NCBI RefSeq assembly: GCF_002105155.1
Contig: NW_019029018.1
Span: 204,001-268,000, forward strand
Origin: Lobosporangium transversale
Taxonomy: Eukaryota > Mortierellomycota > Mortierellomycetes > Mortierellales > Mortierellaceae
Direction of reading: 5' to 3'
Length of the DNA stretch: 64,000 nt
Part shown: piece by piece, positions 52,110-63,060 of the stretch
How positions within the stretch are numbered: position 1 is the first letter of the stretch
How the letters are laid out: each line of letters opens with the position of its first letter
Program-made: the position numbers and the translations under genes
The notes under the pieces: generated by a model
Database searches by the model: none
Told to the model about the DNA's origin: nothing
Seen by the model: only the letters and a program-made list of their open reading frames with translations

Positions 52110-53330
52110 GAAACAAGGAGTCAGCGGTAGTTTGATGCCGCGCCTACGCACCCCAAACTCGGCATAAAATCTAGCTGCATCAGGTACATCCAAAGCGTGT
52201 TGGTTGGCATGCGATATTGTTTGGCGCGTGTCAATCATTAGCGCTACCGTTGTCCTGCCGAAGCTGTTCCCATTTCATTTTCATGCCGGGAGAGGAAGAG
52301 GCCTTATTCTTTCTTTCATCATCTTTCACCGCTTTTATAGCGTCGACAATGTAATCCACCATTGACTTTCTACTGGTGTTTATCGGCGGTGGTGCCAAAG
52401 AAGTAAAGGAGATGTGACTAAGGGGCAATGGTCTGTTCCTTTCATCTTTGTTTCCTCCTTTCCATTTTAAGGAGGCTGGGAAGCAAATTACCGATTCAAA
52501 TGTTCAACTCGTCACAAGCTACTCTCTTTTTCATGTCTTCCAGTGACGCCGCTTGCGCCTGCACCAATGTTACAGCTGAATACCACTGTGGTTAGTCCCC
52601 TCTGTTCAGTGGGTGCAAATCCAATAATCTTTATCAATGTAATGGCATCTATGGCAGCCCGGCCTATGAGCGCAAGCATTGCTGGAACAATGAGTGGCTT
52701 GGTAGGAGTCAGTGCAGGTCTTAAACTTGTTCATATCGCACCTATGCAAAGGTTACTTCGAATATTGGTAAAAAGGTTTGGACTTGATATTTCTGGTTCC
52801 TTTCGCCTCAGCTGACATTTGTTTTTTATATACCATTCTATTTTTTTGACTTTCGATGCAGCACACACTGCATCCTGGCACCCTCCATCGCTTTATCCGA
52901 ACCAACGGCAGCGCATTTGATCGAAAGGGCGATCAATGCCTTTGCATTTTGCATCCAAGCAATGTTCATAGTGAACTTAAGGTTACAAATGTGTCGTCAC
53001 TCTTAGAGCAGTAACAATCTCTATATTATTTTTCCTAGGGGTGACTGTACGCCATGCACTAGTGAACATCTGCCTCATCCTTTTGGAAAAGAGCATAAAC
53101 TGTAGTACTGTCGCATGAACTTGCCAGAAATGCAAATTGGCTTCTTTCTACAGACATCTGCTTTCAAAGAGAATAATTAACCGCGCCTGCTGCATCTGGT
53201 AATGAAGTCTCTTTAATTCGTCTTGTCAGTTACCACAGTCATGCGCAGGTCAATTTCATAGACGATACGTCAGTTCCGCAAGCCTACAGTACTGCTATCA
53301 GGCCCATTGGTGTTAAGAAGGGGAATATAA
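52110..53330. repeat. 1.2-kb tandem duplication, left copy
   Basis: This copy aligns by eye with 53470-54735. Shared landmarks in order are GGCATGC..GTCAATAGT-like text (52206 versus 53574), ATTTCATTTTCA (52270 versus 53608), the cysteine-rich coding block, GTTCATAGTGA (52965 versus 54420) and CCGCAAG.CTACAG (53277 versus 54682). Many substitutions and small indels indicate an old duplication. Confidence 0.7.
52530..52724 (+). pseudogene. Broken paralogue of the secreted cysteine-rich gene
   Basis: In the left copy of the duplication, one frame reads SSDAACACTNVTAEYHCG, then an in-frame TAG at 52593-52595, then SPLFSGCKSNNLYQCNGIYG and more cysteines to a TAA at 52722. The intact gene at 53848 has Gln where the TAG stands. 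The hydrophobic part of the signal peptide is also missing upstream: the homology starts only at the CTTCCAG before the mature part. A nonsense change and a lost signal peptide both argue for a dead copy. Confidence 0.75.
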
Positions 53331-53469
53331 ATGATGGCTGTTCATTCGAAAGGACATATAGGACAATGAGCCAGATTTGATATCTGCAAATATACCTTAT
53401 TCAGCAAATGTTATCTGCGTTGGATATATCTTTCATATCTGAACCTGCACTTGAAGGGGTCATGAAAAA

Positions 53470-54735
53470 GGGTTAAGTCAGCAATAGATTGGTGTGCCGG
53501 CATAACCTAACCCCGGCGCTAAGGGCATCAACTACATCCAAAAATAGACCAGCATGTTAATGAATGTGCTATTGGCATGCGTCAATAGTACCGCCGTTAT
53601 CCTGTTAAAGTTAGCCACATTTCATTTTCACACACCTTCCCTCATTACCTTCAATGGATTTAAAGGCATTGCCAAAGCCGTAAAAGATGTAGAGATAGGG
53701 AGCAATGATCTGTTTTTCCACCAATAGGCTTCTTTAGCTTTTTTCTTTTTTTACTATAAGAAGGCTTTGGATCAGACTATCGACTCACATTCCCTCAACT
53801 AATCATAAATCCCAATATCCTCCGGCTCCTCTCCCGTCTGCCACATAATGAAGGCCTTCCAGATTTCCCTTGCCGTCACCTTAGCAGTTCTCTTTTTCTT
53901 GTCTTCCAGTGATGCCGCCTGCATCTGCAACACCTCTACCCCTGGAACATATTGCGGTCAGTCTTCTTACGTCACTGGATGCATTCACGAAGTCGTTTAT
54001 AAATGCAATGGCGTCTATGGGAGCCAAGGCTATTACTATGCGCGTTGCAGGAGAGGTTGCGTCCATGGGTCGATGTCTAACGACCACTGTCTGCGCTAAA
54101 TTTACCTATAAATAAACCATGAAGTTTTCATTTTACTTTTTGCAAAAGGTAATTTCGGATGTTTGGACTACAAATTAAGTGGCAAACGTTAACTTAAAAG
54201 CGTGCGACATCCCTAGTTTCTTTCACTTAAGTTGAAATTGCTCTTTAATACATTCGTCCTTTTTCCTTTATTTTTTTTTTTTTTCCTTTATTTTTTCGAT
54301 GTAAAGCATGGGGTGTACCGCCATAACTTTCATTGTTCTGTTCAAATCAACGGTGGCGCAATTGACTTAGCCCCCGGACGCAGGGAGAGTCAACTCCATA
54401 GTGGCTCCCTTTAGTGAGTGTTCATAGTGAGACCATAGTTATTAATGAGTCATCACTCTTTTTGCTTAAGCAAGTAAACTACTCTTTCTCTGGAAATGTA
54501 ATTACTTTTGAAGTCCCAACTAGCGCGTTTTCTTTTGAACATCTGGTTCGCCTGTGTAAGAGGAATGCAATTCGTCTTTTCCCTCTCCCCTTGATGGAGT
54601 ATATAGCTCAATCGCATCTGATGCATCCAACAGTAACGCCTCTTTGAGTTATCACGCCGGTCTTTGTAGTCATACGCAAACCGCCGCAAGACTACAGCAA
54701 TACCACTAGCAGCCCCATAGAAGTTAAAGAAGATC
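53470..54735. repeat. 1.2-kb tandem duplication, right copy
   Basis: Partner of 52110-53330. It includes the intact cysteine-rich gene and about 600 bp of 3' flank that is also shared. Orientation is direct, consistent with unequal exchange or replication slippage. Confidence 0.7.
53848..54099 (+). CDS. Small secreted cysteine-rich protein
   Basis: 83 residues, single exon. Residues 1 to about 22 form a clear signal peptide (MKAFQISLAVTLAVLFFL core, cleavage near SSSDA-AC). The mature ~61 residues have eight cysteines, in order CxC, YC, GC, KC, RC, RRGC and HC, with many Gly and Tyr, so four disulfides and export are likely. The ATG is preceded by a pyrimidine-rich leader. I do not recognise a named family; many fungi encode such proteins as antimicrobials or host- or competitor-directed factors, and that is only a possibility here. 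Its broken twin is 1.3 kb upstream. Confidence 0.8.
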   Translation: MKAFQISLAVTLAVLFFLSSSDAACICNTSTPGTYCGQSSYVTGCIHEVVYKCNGVYGSQGYYYARCRRGCVHGSMSNDHCLR

Positions 54736-55209
54736 TGCTTGTGGAGAGTATCACACTTAAAAAGAGTACTTTATGGCTTTTACTTTGTAGTTTTAATTTG
54801 CTAGTTGAATTATATGTTATTTGCTGTTTGAAAGTATTCTACAGCTTGACACGCAATCAGCGAACGGTTAAGAGGGATGTCGAGTTGGCATGCCTGAGTC
54901 AGAAAGATTGAGACGACTACAAGCTTGACATAGGACCGTATATGAGCGACCTTAAGGAGCATTGAGCCTTGCTAGTCTTCATTGACGGACTTGACTAGAG
55001 AGGATTGAATGACCAATGGTCATCAGTTGCAACAGGAAGGTCTTGGGTATTGCAAATGTATAGAGTGCATTCTATCATTAGCACTTACTCTCGCAATCTG
55101 AAGCAAAACGCTCTGATTCTGGTGGCGCGCATTAAACCTCGGGCAGTAAGCCAAACAGATGCTTACAAATAATGAAACATTACTTGCAAGCCAGTAGAGG
55201 CTTTCATCA
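54736..55209. other. Spacer between the tandem duplication and the repeat cluster
   Basis: No gene supported. A minus-strand frame at 55023-55409 is open but overlaps the repeat motif and shows no domain. Confidence 0.4.
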
Positions 55210-55530
55210 GCTGCATCGTCGCTCCAAACGAAGGATAACGCAGCTTCGATAGCGGTGTCCCTACTTTGACTGTAGTTGGCCGAGCCGAACACTCCTGAGG
55301 ATGCATGCAAAACAAAATACCTCATCGACTGTGTTGTTTGCTCTAAATGAAGGAGCACATAGTACAACAGCGACGTCTCTGCTTTTAGCATCACAGCCAA
55401 AGGACGCACTCATGAGCATTCAGCAAACAAAAAAACAAAAATATAACTGAATTGCTACTCCAAATGAAGGATCACACAGCAATAGCGACATTTCTTGCTT
55501 TTTTACTGCCCAAGGACCGAAGCGAGTGAG
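55210..55530. repeat. Degenerate repeat, three direct copies; a fourth inverted at 63.8 kb
   Basis: A motif of about 70 bp beginning GCTCCAAATGAAGGATCA occurs near 55220-55262, 55338-55406 and 55452-55525, each diverged. A fourth, closest to the third, lies inverted at 63763-63834. All share the CAAYAGYGAC and CTGCCCRAGGACC parts to varying degree. This suggests a dispersed repetitive element in this part of the genome. Confidence 0.65.
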
Positions 55531-56300
55531 GGAAGAGAACTTTTAGGAGTCTATGATCTATTAAACCATAGACTAGAAGACCGGCATTAGTGTATGTACA
55601 TTAAGAAGTAAATCATCAAGGTAGAGAAAGTGAAGCACGCACCTTTGCAATTGTCCTTATGATCGCTATTTCCCGACACAGTAAAGGCCTTAAAACCAAA
55701 CCTCAAGAAGTGAATGAAAGCATATCTCAAGAATGCCATGCGTGCTTTAGACTCCGTGAGACGCGTCTAGACAAACCCTACTAAAGGCTCAAACCCACTT
55801 TTAAACGTCAATATTGGCTGGGGCTGCGGATCACTAATGGTTACCACGAGTAAAACAAGGATCATTATGTGCTCATATGTCAACAGATCTTTCAAAAGAA
55901 AAAAAAGAACCTTGTAAAAATAAGTCTTAGTTTATAGCTGCAAGTAGCGGCAAGCATCCATTGCACGAGCTTGAGTTAGGCGGAATACGAGAGTGCTCTA
56001 ACACTCTTTGCTCTGATATTCTGCTTGTCTTCACTCTTTGAACTCATGCGTAAGAAGGATTAGTTGAGGAAGATATCTCCTTTGGATCCCTTGTATTATC
56101 CCTTTGGTCAGTTTAGTGTGCTTATATTTTTAGGAAATTAGCTTAAGTTGCTAGAAGATTCGCTTAAATAAATCCCAACTCCACTTAACATGTCAACCAA
56201 ATGTGCTCACTTTTAAATCATTTTAACTCGTAACTGTTTGTTGATATATATCTAGACACACTCAACACATCTATCGACATATACACCATTCAATGGATAC
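55531..56300. other. Spacer before the transposase relic
   Basis: About 770 bp of AT-rich sequence; nothing recognisable. Confidence 0.4.
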
Positions 56301-56600
56301 ATGCCTCAACACATACACCCAAGTCTCCAAGCGCCAAGGGTAATAGTAATGGACAATGTCAAGTTCCGCAAAAGCCCAGAGATCAAAAAAGTAATTGAAA
56401 GCCATGGTCTTACATTCTTGTTCCTACCCCCATATACCCCTCGCTTCAATACGACTGAATGGGTCTTTGGTCATGTTAAGGCCGATGTAAGGATCCAAGA
56501 GTTAGATAGATAAGCAAGAAATGTTAACAGAGCACGTTGAGGCAAGTCTTCGAAATATGATACTGTATTACCCCCTCAATGTGCTGTGGGTGGATGCGTG
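56301..56600 (+). pseudogene. Tc1/mariner-IS630-type DDE transposase remnant
   Basis: The open part (56301-56513) encodes VIVMDNVKFRKSPEIKKVIE, LTFLFLPPYTPRFNTTE and VFGHVKADVR. This is the C-terminal half of the DDE core of Tc1/mariner-IS630 transposases: the second Asp in MDN, the PPYTPxFN turn and the final Glu. The N-terminal DNA-binding part and the first Asp are missing. After a TAG, a LTEHVEASLRNM-like tail continues in frame to about 56600. No terminal inverted repeats were found close by. It is a dead fragment. Confidence 0.8.
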
Positions 56601-58060
56601 AGGTCAATAGGAACATATCAATAGCACTCAGAGGTGAACCTCTGGGTCGATATTACAGTTGAATAAAACTTAAGCGAATTTGGTTTGAAAGTTAAGTAAA
56701 ATTGGTAAGCCACTTGGCTCAGTTGGTTGGTAAAATAGCACCAATGATATATAAAATAGCACACTCAATTGGTCAAAGTATTATTTATTTACATAAATCA
56801 CAATAAAGACGAATGCAATTATACATTCTAAAGACGTCCACTGTTCTTTATCTTAAAATCATTGATAAGCTGCAGCACGCTTTGTATGCCACATCGATCA
56901 CCATATCACCTTGATATATCTTATTGCGGTTGGACATTTAAACATATCGCTCTCTTCAATATCGTGACAATGTAAAGACCCCTCCACTGACTCTACTAAG
57001 ACCATTCCAATGCTCAATATAGTGCTGATCATAGCTGGAGATGAAAGGGGATAGGATGTTGAAGTCCTTCGCCTCTTATCCACCTGAACTTCGACAGCCC
57101 TTGAACTCGATCTGCAGGGCTTTGTAAACGGCACTTGTAAGTAAATCGAGATGTCCCATTTGCGAAAGCCAACTCAGAATATTTTGTCCAGACTTTATCA
57201 ACTAGAGCCTACCATTGATATTCGGCCTCGTCGATAGTGATGCTTAAAGGCTTCTTAACGTTAAAAAGACAGGCATCATATTGGAGTTGAGAAAGGGAAT
57301 GTGAAGGGGTTGAATTTAGTAAAGAAACATTGTTTTATTTTTTACCTTTCCATTGGCATAAAACTTTAAATGGTACCATCAGATATTCACATTTACACAA
57401 CACCTGGGATGGCACGAATATGATATGCAACAATGCCTCAATATAAAACAGTGGAAGTCTTTAGAATGTATAATTGCAATTATATATAGAGTAGGGTTGC
57501 AATTGTGGAAGGAGACTTCAGTCACGGTCCGGGCTTTAAACACACCCGTTTTTTCTACTAGAACATAAAAAAAAATAGACGTTAAGAAGCGTCCAGAGGA
57601 ATTTCTCCTTTACAAAACATTATTTTGTGAATTAAGTGAAGATGGTCGCGTTTTTATTACAATAACATGCCAATATTCTTAATTTCATTGACGTCGTGCT
57701 CTCCAGTCGCCTCCCAATTCCTCAACGATTCTTTCATAGCCAGTGTTTCTCGAATTCGCGAATGTTCGCATTCGCACAATATAAGATCATAGTAAAATCA
57801 TATAAATCATATTCGCAATTGAGAAGTACTATTCATAGCTCTGTAGAAGGATTAAGAGCCACTTGCTTCTCTCGATTCATAATAACCAACCAACCTGTTA
57901 GTCTCTTCAAATCCTTCCCCCTTGTATTTGATACGATAGTTGATTCAGTTAATTCGACGAACCTATCAAGTCTGATAAAAATAGGGCATTAGAGTCATGC
58001 GACATCTAAATAAGACACATTTTCTATCCCATTCGAAACTCAGGATCGCCAATGAAGACA
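56601..58060. other. Spacer without a supported gene
   Basis: A minus-strand stretch around 56890-57240 has two partly open frames (for example one containing VDKVWTKYSELAFANG) that may be decayed coding sequence. The rest is AT-rich. Confidence 0.35.
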
Positions 58061-58605
58061 AAGTGAAAGGCCATCGGTTTAAGCTGCAAGTAAATCTAAC
58101 AGCACCACGAAACACCACCGTAACAATCTCTTGTCATTAACGAGAGAGTCATGGCTATGGGAGGATCAGAGATAATGGCAGAGTTGCAACTAAGCTTACA
58201 CTCCTTTATGTTCCCCCAAGAAGCGTGGCTGCCGACTTATATAGCACGTAGCTATATAAGGCACCTTCACAAAGTACCACCATCGAAAAGACCACTGGCG
58301 ATGGAGGACAGTGTCATGTCTTCAATGCAAGATAATAAATGCAAAAGAAAGTGGAAGGCCATCGGTTTAAGCTGCAAGTAAATCTAACAGCACCACGAAA
58401 CACCACCATAACAATCTCTTGTCATTAACGAGAGAGTCATGGCTATGGGAGGATCAGAGATAATGGCAGAGTTGCAACTAAGCTTACACTCCTTTATGTT
58501 CCCCCAAGAAGCGTGGCTGCCGACTTATATAGCACGTAGCTATATAAGGTACCTCCACAAAGTACCACCATCGAAAAGACCACTGGCGATGGAGGACAGT
58601 GTCAT
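58061..58605 (+). repeat. Two near-identical 257-bp direct repeats
   Basis: Copies at 58061-58317 and 58349-58605, a 288-bp step, differ at only a few bases and are separated by 31 bp. Each contains the same 57-codon open stretch starting MAMGGSEIMAELQ and a small palindrome, TATAGCACGTAGCTATA. High identity means a recent duplication. The open frame is not recognised and runs out of the repeat differently in each copy, so coding is doubtful. Confidence 0.9.
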
Positions 58606-60054
58606 CCCTGTACATGCATTTGTAATCGCCGATTCAAAGTTCTATACCCAATAGTAGTCTTACCACTAAGAAGTTGAGTAGCAGTAAAAATGAAGAATTA
58701 GTACAGAGATTAATCAAGCTTCCAAAAAATACATCACAATACCGGTATTTCTGCAAAGCTTAATTACCACTACGTTTTAAGAGCTGCTTTTCCATTCTTA
58801 TGTGGTGATATTGCTGTTGCTGGTGTTGGTATATTCTGCAAATAGGAGCAAGTAAATTGACGGGAGCAAAACTGGAGGGAAATATGAAAAAGTGAAAAAA
58901 GGATAAAGAAGAGCGAGTGAAGTAAAGATTGTTCCTTTATTTCACACTGCGGAATTTTTTATTTTTTTCAAATCAATCACATGCCATTTTCTTGATCATT
59001 GTGTCGTAAAAGCCAGTCACTATCTTTAAGGAAAGAGAGTACCCATAAACGGTGCGCGAAGAATCCACTATCATCAAGACACTACGCAAGCGGCTTGCTG
59101 CTATCTCACTCGAACCAGATACAAATGATGATCTTGAAACATCACAGGCACAACTTAAGCGCACCATATCCTGTCTTTCTGAAACTCAACTTTAGCTGAA
59201 GAACACTAAGGATGCTCTTGCCAATTGAGAGTGTTACACGCTGTACCATATAGACTCATGTAGCGTATACAATGATTTAAAATACCACTCACATGGTACA
59301 AAAGATATTGTCTGTCCAGAAATAAAGACCCAGAAAAAAAAGAAGAGAGCCAAGATTAGACCTTTTCATATTTGATTTTTTTTTTTTTATTTTTTTTATT
59401 TTTTTTTTTTATGTGCGTGAAAGAAGAGAAGGAACGAGTAAGTGATCAGATTTCAAGGCGCGATTGGAGGAAGAAAAATTTCATGGGTGGAGGTGGGAAG
59501 AACATTAATAATATTCCATCCTCAAAGGTATGCAGGGCCATACATACAGCAGCCTGCCTGTCCACAAACAAGAGCACGAGCCACATTGCTCTCTTTGTAT
59601 GGCGTACAACAAAGAAAGAAAACAGTGAGCAACAACTGGAGTAAAGGACGAGATTCAGAGCACAAGCTTGTTAAAACTCACATATACCGGTTTTCACCAA
59701 CTTAGTAACAGGGCCTATCAGGCACTTATCAGCCAAGTTTGCTATTCGACTCTCTTCTCCCATTCTCTCTCTTCATCCCTAACAAGGAATAGGATAGACT
59801 ATGAGAACTGTGCTGCGGCAGTTTTTGTCGGAACACACATTTTTTCCTTTTTCCTTTTTCCTTTTTCAAACGCCAAAGAAGTATGACATGTCATTTCATT
59901 GGACACAGATAAACGTTGATACTTTGTTTCCTCATTTTCATATGAGATATGACAGATGACATCAAAGACACGTATGTATTTTTATTTTGTTGTTTATATT
60001 TTATTGGTCGCTCTTGAGCGTACAGCAAGCAAGGTACTTAGTATCGCCAATTTT
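58606..60054. other. Spacer without a supported gene
   Basis: A coiled-coil-like plus-strand fragment near 59070-59190 (ESTIIKTLRKRLAAISLE) ends at a stop and has no clear start; it may be a remnant. TTTTTCC pentamer-like runs lie near 59838-59868. Confidence 0.35.
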
Positions 60055-60218
60055 ATTTGGTCACGATACCTTATATTTTTAATCTAAAAACGATGATTGA
60101 ATTGTTCTGGTGGCATCTCACTACGTGACGGACTTGCAACAATACTCGTAACAAGCGAGCTAATTGGCTGCCAATACACTCGAAAGTATTCAAAAAATAT
60201 AAGGTATCGCGACCAAAT
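60055..60218. repeat. MITE-like inverted repeat
   Basis: Left arm 60055-60080 and right arm 60192-60218 are inverted copies matching at about 25 of 26 positions (left arm starts ATTTGGTCACGATACCTTAT). The 111-bp spacer has no frame. Size and arms fit a tiny non-autonomous element or a long stem-loop; no target-site duplication was identified. Confidence 0.75.
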
Positions 60219-60707
60219 GAAACGGGCTATATCCTTGCCTTGAAAATTGACGAATGATATTACACGTACGCAGATTATCCATTTCAATTCCCGCTACGCC
60301 GCTTTCTTTCTTATTTGAATAGACTCAAAGTGCTGAATATATATTCGTTATTCAGTCAATACTTTGAAATCGCAAATTGGTTTCACTTACAATTTCCCTG
60401 AGTGATTCCACCACCCATCCTTTCTCCAGGGTTGCAGTCAGCCACAGGGTCCAGGTTTGATACACATAATACATAAAAAAGAAGTCTTTCTCATCTTCTC
60501 ACTTTCTTCTTTCCACAATTTATTTTATTTTAAGCATTTTACGGATTATACACATCATTCTTCCCCACTTTCTTGCATGCCTTGATGCTATTCTCTTTAC
60601 ATTCTTTCTACGTGTTAATTTTTTTATTTTATAAGTAGAGCCACATCTCCATCAACTTTTAATTCATATATAGTTTTTCTCGATTCACTGTTTTTTACTT
60701 ATCATCA

Positions 60708-61210
60708 ATGAACAGCCAACAGCAGACATACTTATTGCAAACTAGAGGAAAGGAGATCTCTCTGAAGGATTGGGCAATACTCAATGATGATCTCAATGTG
60801 GAGGAGCTGGAGAATTGTTGGGTAGCCAATGCTCTTCCATTACTGAGAAAGTCCAGAAGTCAGCATCAACGAGAAGCATGCAACCGTCTTTCTGGATATT
60901 CAAAGGAGGCCAGGGCGAAGATATTTAGACATGTGGTCAGCGAAGTATGTTTTTCAACAATTTTTCTGTGCTCAAAATAGCAACGGCTTTTTACTTGTAT
61001 AGTCCAATATTAATATGAACTTTAGCGCCACAAGATTGACTTTTTACGTCCCTTAGCAACAAAACAAGAGCAAGCAGTTGCTGTTTTGAACACAGAAGAA
61101 ATATTGAGAAACATCAGATATAAGGGAGCAGCAGTAGCCACCAGAAATGAACGGCCATTAAAGAAAGGTAATCAGGATTGAGGGATTCTTTTATTATTAT
61201 TATTATTATT

Positions 61211-61249
<39 letters not shown>

Positions 61250-61559
61250 AACGCATTTCATTCCTTTGTCAAATCGTCCGCCTTGTTCATGTAATTTATA
61301 CGATACACAAATAGAAGCTACGCTGCCAGGTAGGAAGCACCCCCGGCCAGATGAGGACCTCCCTCTGCAGTCCTCCCAGAGTTTTTCAAAACAGTCAAGG
61401 AGAGGTAAGAGACTAGCAATATATACGAATTTTGTATTTTATCAGTCTCTCTCTCTTTTATGCTAACTCTTCTGGTAATTATTGTTGTCGTTTTTCTCTC
61501 CAGTATCTTTTGGCAAACTGTGGTTAAAGAAAATTGTGAGTAGTCTCTTTATTCACTAG
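60708..61559 (+). CDS. Hypothetical protein, four exons (possibly truncated)
   Basis: Exons 60708-60944, 61026-61167, 61315-61404 and 61504-61559 join with good GT-AG sites to 174 residues. The N-terminal ~125 residues are charged and helical (ISLKDWAILNDDLNVEELE); the rest is a Ser/Pro/Arg linker ending FGKLWLKKI. The layout, a helical first part followed by short linker exons, resembles the start of the unrecognised gene at 10986-13138, but the large C-terminal domain is missing. The last exon could continue through a splice site at GTGAGT (61537) that was not followed. Function unknown. Introns include a (TTA)n/(GTT)n run at 61190-61250. Confidence 0.55.
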
Positions 61560-61593
61560 ATCCAGCTGTGGAGCTATTAATTGATATTAACTG

Positions 61594-62145
61594 TTATATT
61601 CTTTCTATGTCCTTGTAAATTAATCTAAAAGCAGTACCCGGAATACTCTCCAAGATTAGTAAGAATCTTGATGGGTTCCTCAAAAGAGATTCTAAAACTA
61701 TTGTCCATGCATGGTTGACTTGCTGCTGTTGATCTACTTGCGGCGTTCCGAAGCTTTGTAGAAACTCCCTCTTCCGTTCCTCTAACTCCAGCTCCGCCAC
61801 TTTCCGCTGCATGCCTTCCAGCCTCTCCATCTCCATGTTATGGTTCAGTTGAAATGACTCTGCTAAATTTTGATGAACCCTTGATATTAACTGTGCCCGT
61901 GGCTGTTGACCCTGTGGTGCTCGCCTCGTCAGTGGTTCTGAATCTTGCCATGCCAGTGGTTCTGGAGCTTGTGGTAGTAGCTCTTGCAGCGGTGACTGTT
62001 GAAGTCGATTTCGCACTGACGGAGCTTCTAGTAGCAGCTTTAAAAAATGTTGCAATGATTGGACTTCCCTTGGCTGTGTTAGATGAAGGCTTGGATTCCG
62101 ATGTAACTGCATCATTAATTGTTGCAATATTTGTTCCTCGGACAT
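61594..62145 (-). CDS. Gln-rich coiled-coil protein, unknown
   Basis: 183 residues in one open frame, start ATG at 62145; the frame is open a little further upstream to a splice-acceptor-like CTTAG near 62172, so a 5' exon is possible. The protein is Gln/Leu-rich and predicted helical, with a heptad-like stretch near MERLEGMQRKVAELELEERK. No domain is recognised. It converges with the gene at 60708-61559, ending 35 bp away. The upstream flank contains the 28S fragment at 62193-62312. Confidence 0.45.
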   Translation of the reverse strand: MSEEQILQQLMMQLHRNPSLHLTQPREVQSLQHFLKLLLEAPSVRNRLQQSPLQELLPQAPEPLAWQDSEPLTRRAPQGQQPRAQLISRVHQNLAESFQLNHNMEMERLEGMQRKVAELELEERKREFLQSFGTPQVDQQQQVNHAWTIVLESLLRNPSRFLLILESIPGTAFRLIYKDIERI

Positions 62146-62192
62146 CTGGTGACCATTTGGCTGCTGCTTAAGCTAAGCAAATGAAAAATGTG

Positions 62193-62312
62193 GTAACAAA
62201 TCTATGTAACTAAACGTGCTTAACCTACAAGGCTACTCTACAGCTTACAATACCCCGCTCAATTAAAGTTATCTGAAATGGATTTATCTCTTCCAATATT
62301 TGAAATTAATTT
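62193..62312 (-). pseudogene. Third 28S rRNA fragment
   Basis: The minus strand reads AATTTCAAATATTGGAAGAG, then ACTTTAATTGAGCGGGGTAT, TGTAAGCTGTAGAGTAGCCT and GGTTAAGC. It matches the last ~140 nt of the 8699-9119 fragment, with an internal deletion of about 20 nt after the AGCCTTGT block. It has the same decayed character and lies 53 kb away. A promoter role for the neighbouring minus-strand frame cannot be excluded. Confidence 0.75.
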
Positions 62313-62378
62313 GAACAGTTCCACGAGCGCTCTAAAGGCTGCATTGCATAAAGGGTGGGATAAAACTATTCTGTCTCT

Positions 62379-63060
62379 CTAAAGGTAAAAAAGGCCAAGG
62401 CCTCTGAATTCCTCAGCGAACAACTCGGAAGAACGATCCAAGAGCGTTGAAGCAACGGCACTATAAAATCGTTTATGGCCCAGCTCGCTTTGTATGTTGT
62501 TTATGTAGAAGTCTCTGGCTTCCTTATAAAAATCCACCGTTCGGTTTTCTTCAAACTTCTTGAAAGCCTTCTTAATGGGTAAGTTTTGATTCCGTTCAAT
62601 ACAAGCTGACAATTACATCAGCTCTCGTGGCACACAGTTCGCGATATCCAGTATATCTTCGTAGGTCGCAGGGTCGAGGTTAGGGACTTGCTCCAGCGGC
62701 TTCTTGAAAACGTTCTCCAACAAAGGACCGATGTAAAGATCGCGTTTGAGGTGATCAAATTCACTGCATCATTCAGCGGGAAATGCATCCCAAAAGCGCC
62801 TCGCCTGAACTGTTTACGTTTTAATCGAAAGTAATTATGGCTGTTTTTAATTAATCGGATGGGCTTAGATGACTTGTTCTATGCGACGCGAAGTGCACCA
62901 TACATCTTTATCCATTCTGTGGCACGCTCTTCATCAGAGTCTCTTGCTTGGCCGCTAATGATTGCGACTGGCCAGGCCAGGAGAGACCGTGCACTCGCCT
63001 CAATTGCGCGTTTGTTGTGGACCATTTTTCATATGACTGAGTGCAGTGAGTATGCTTTTT
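62379..63060 (-). pseudogene. Broken gene, unknown family (Crinkler-like region suspected)
   Basis: The minus strand carries a conserved-looking block: HLKRDLYIGPLLENVFKKP, LDPATYEDILDIANCVPREL, then an in-frame TAA (about 62618), then a 70-residue frame with KKAFKKFEENRTVDFYKEAR and FYSAVASTLLDRSSELF. Further upstream (62860-63050) another fragment (RAIEASARSLLAWPVAIISG) is in a different frame. The helical style recalls C-terminal regions of Crinkler-type ATPase proteins common in early fungi, but this is an impression only. The stop and frame breaks argue against a live gene. Confidence 0.45.

Noticed and set aside
55023-55409. 128-codon minus-strand frame
   Set aside because: Overlaps the repeat motif and has no recognisable domain or conserved start; more likely chance.
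56710-56790. tRNA-like A box (TGGCTCAGTTGG)
   Set aside because: No B box at the right distance and no acceptor stem; not a tRNA.
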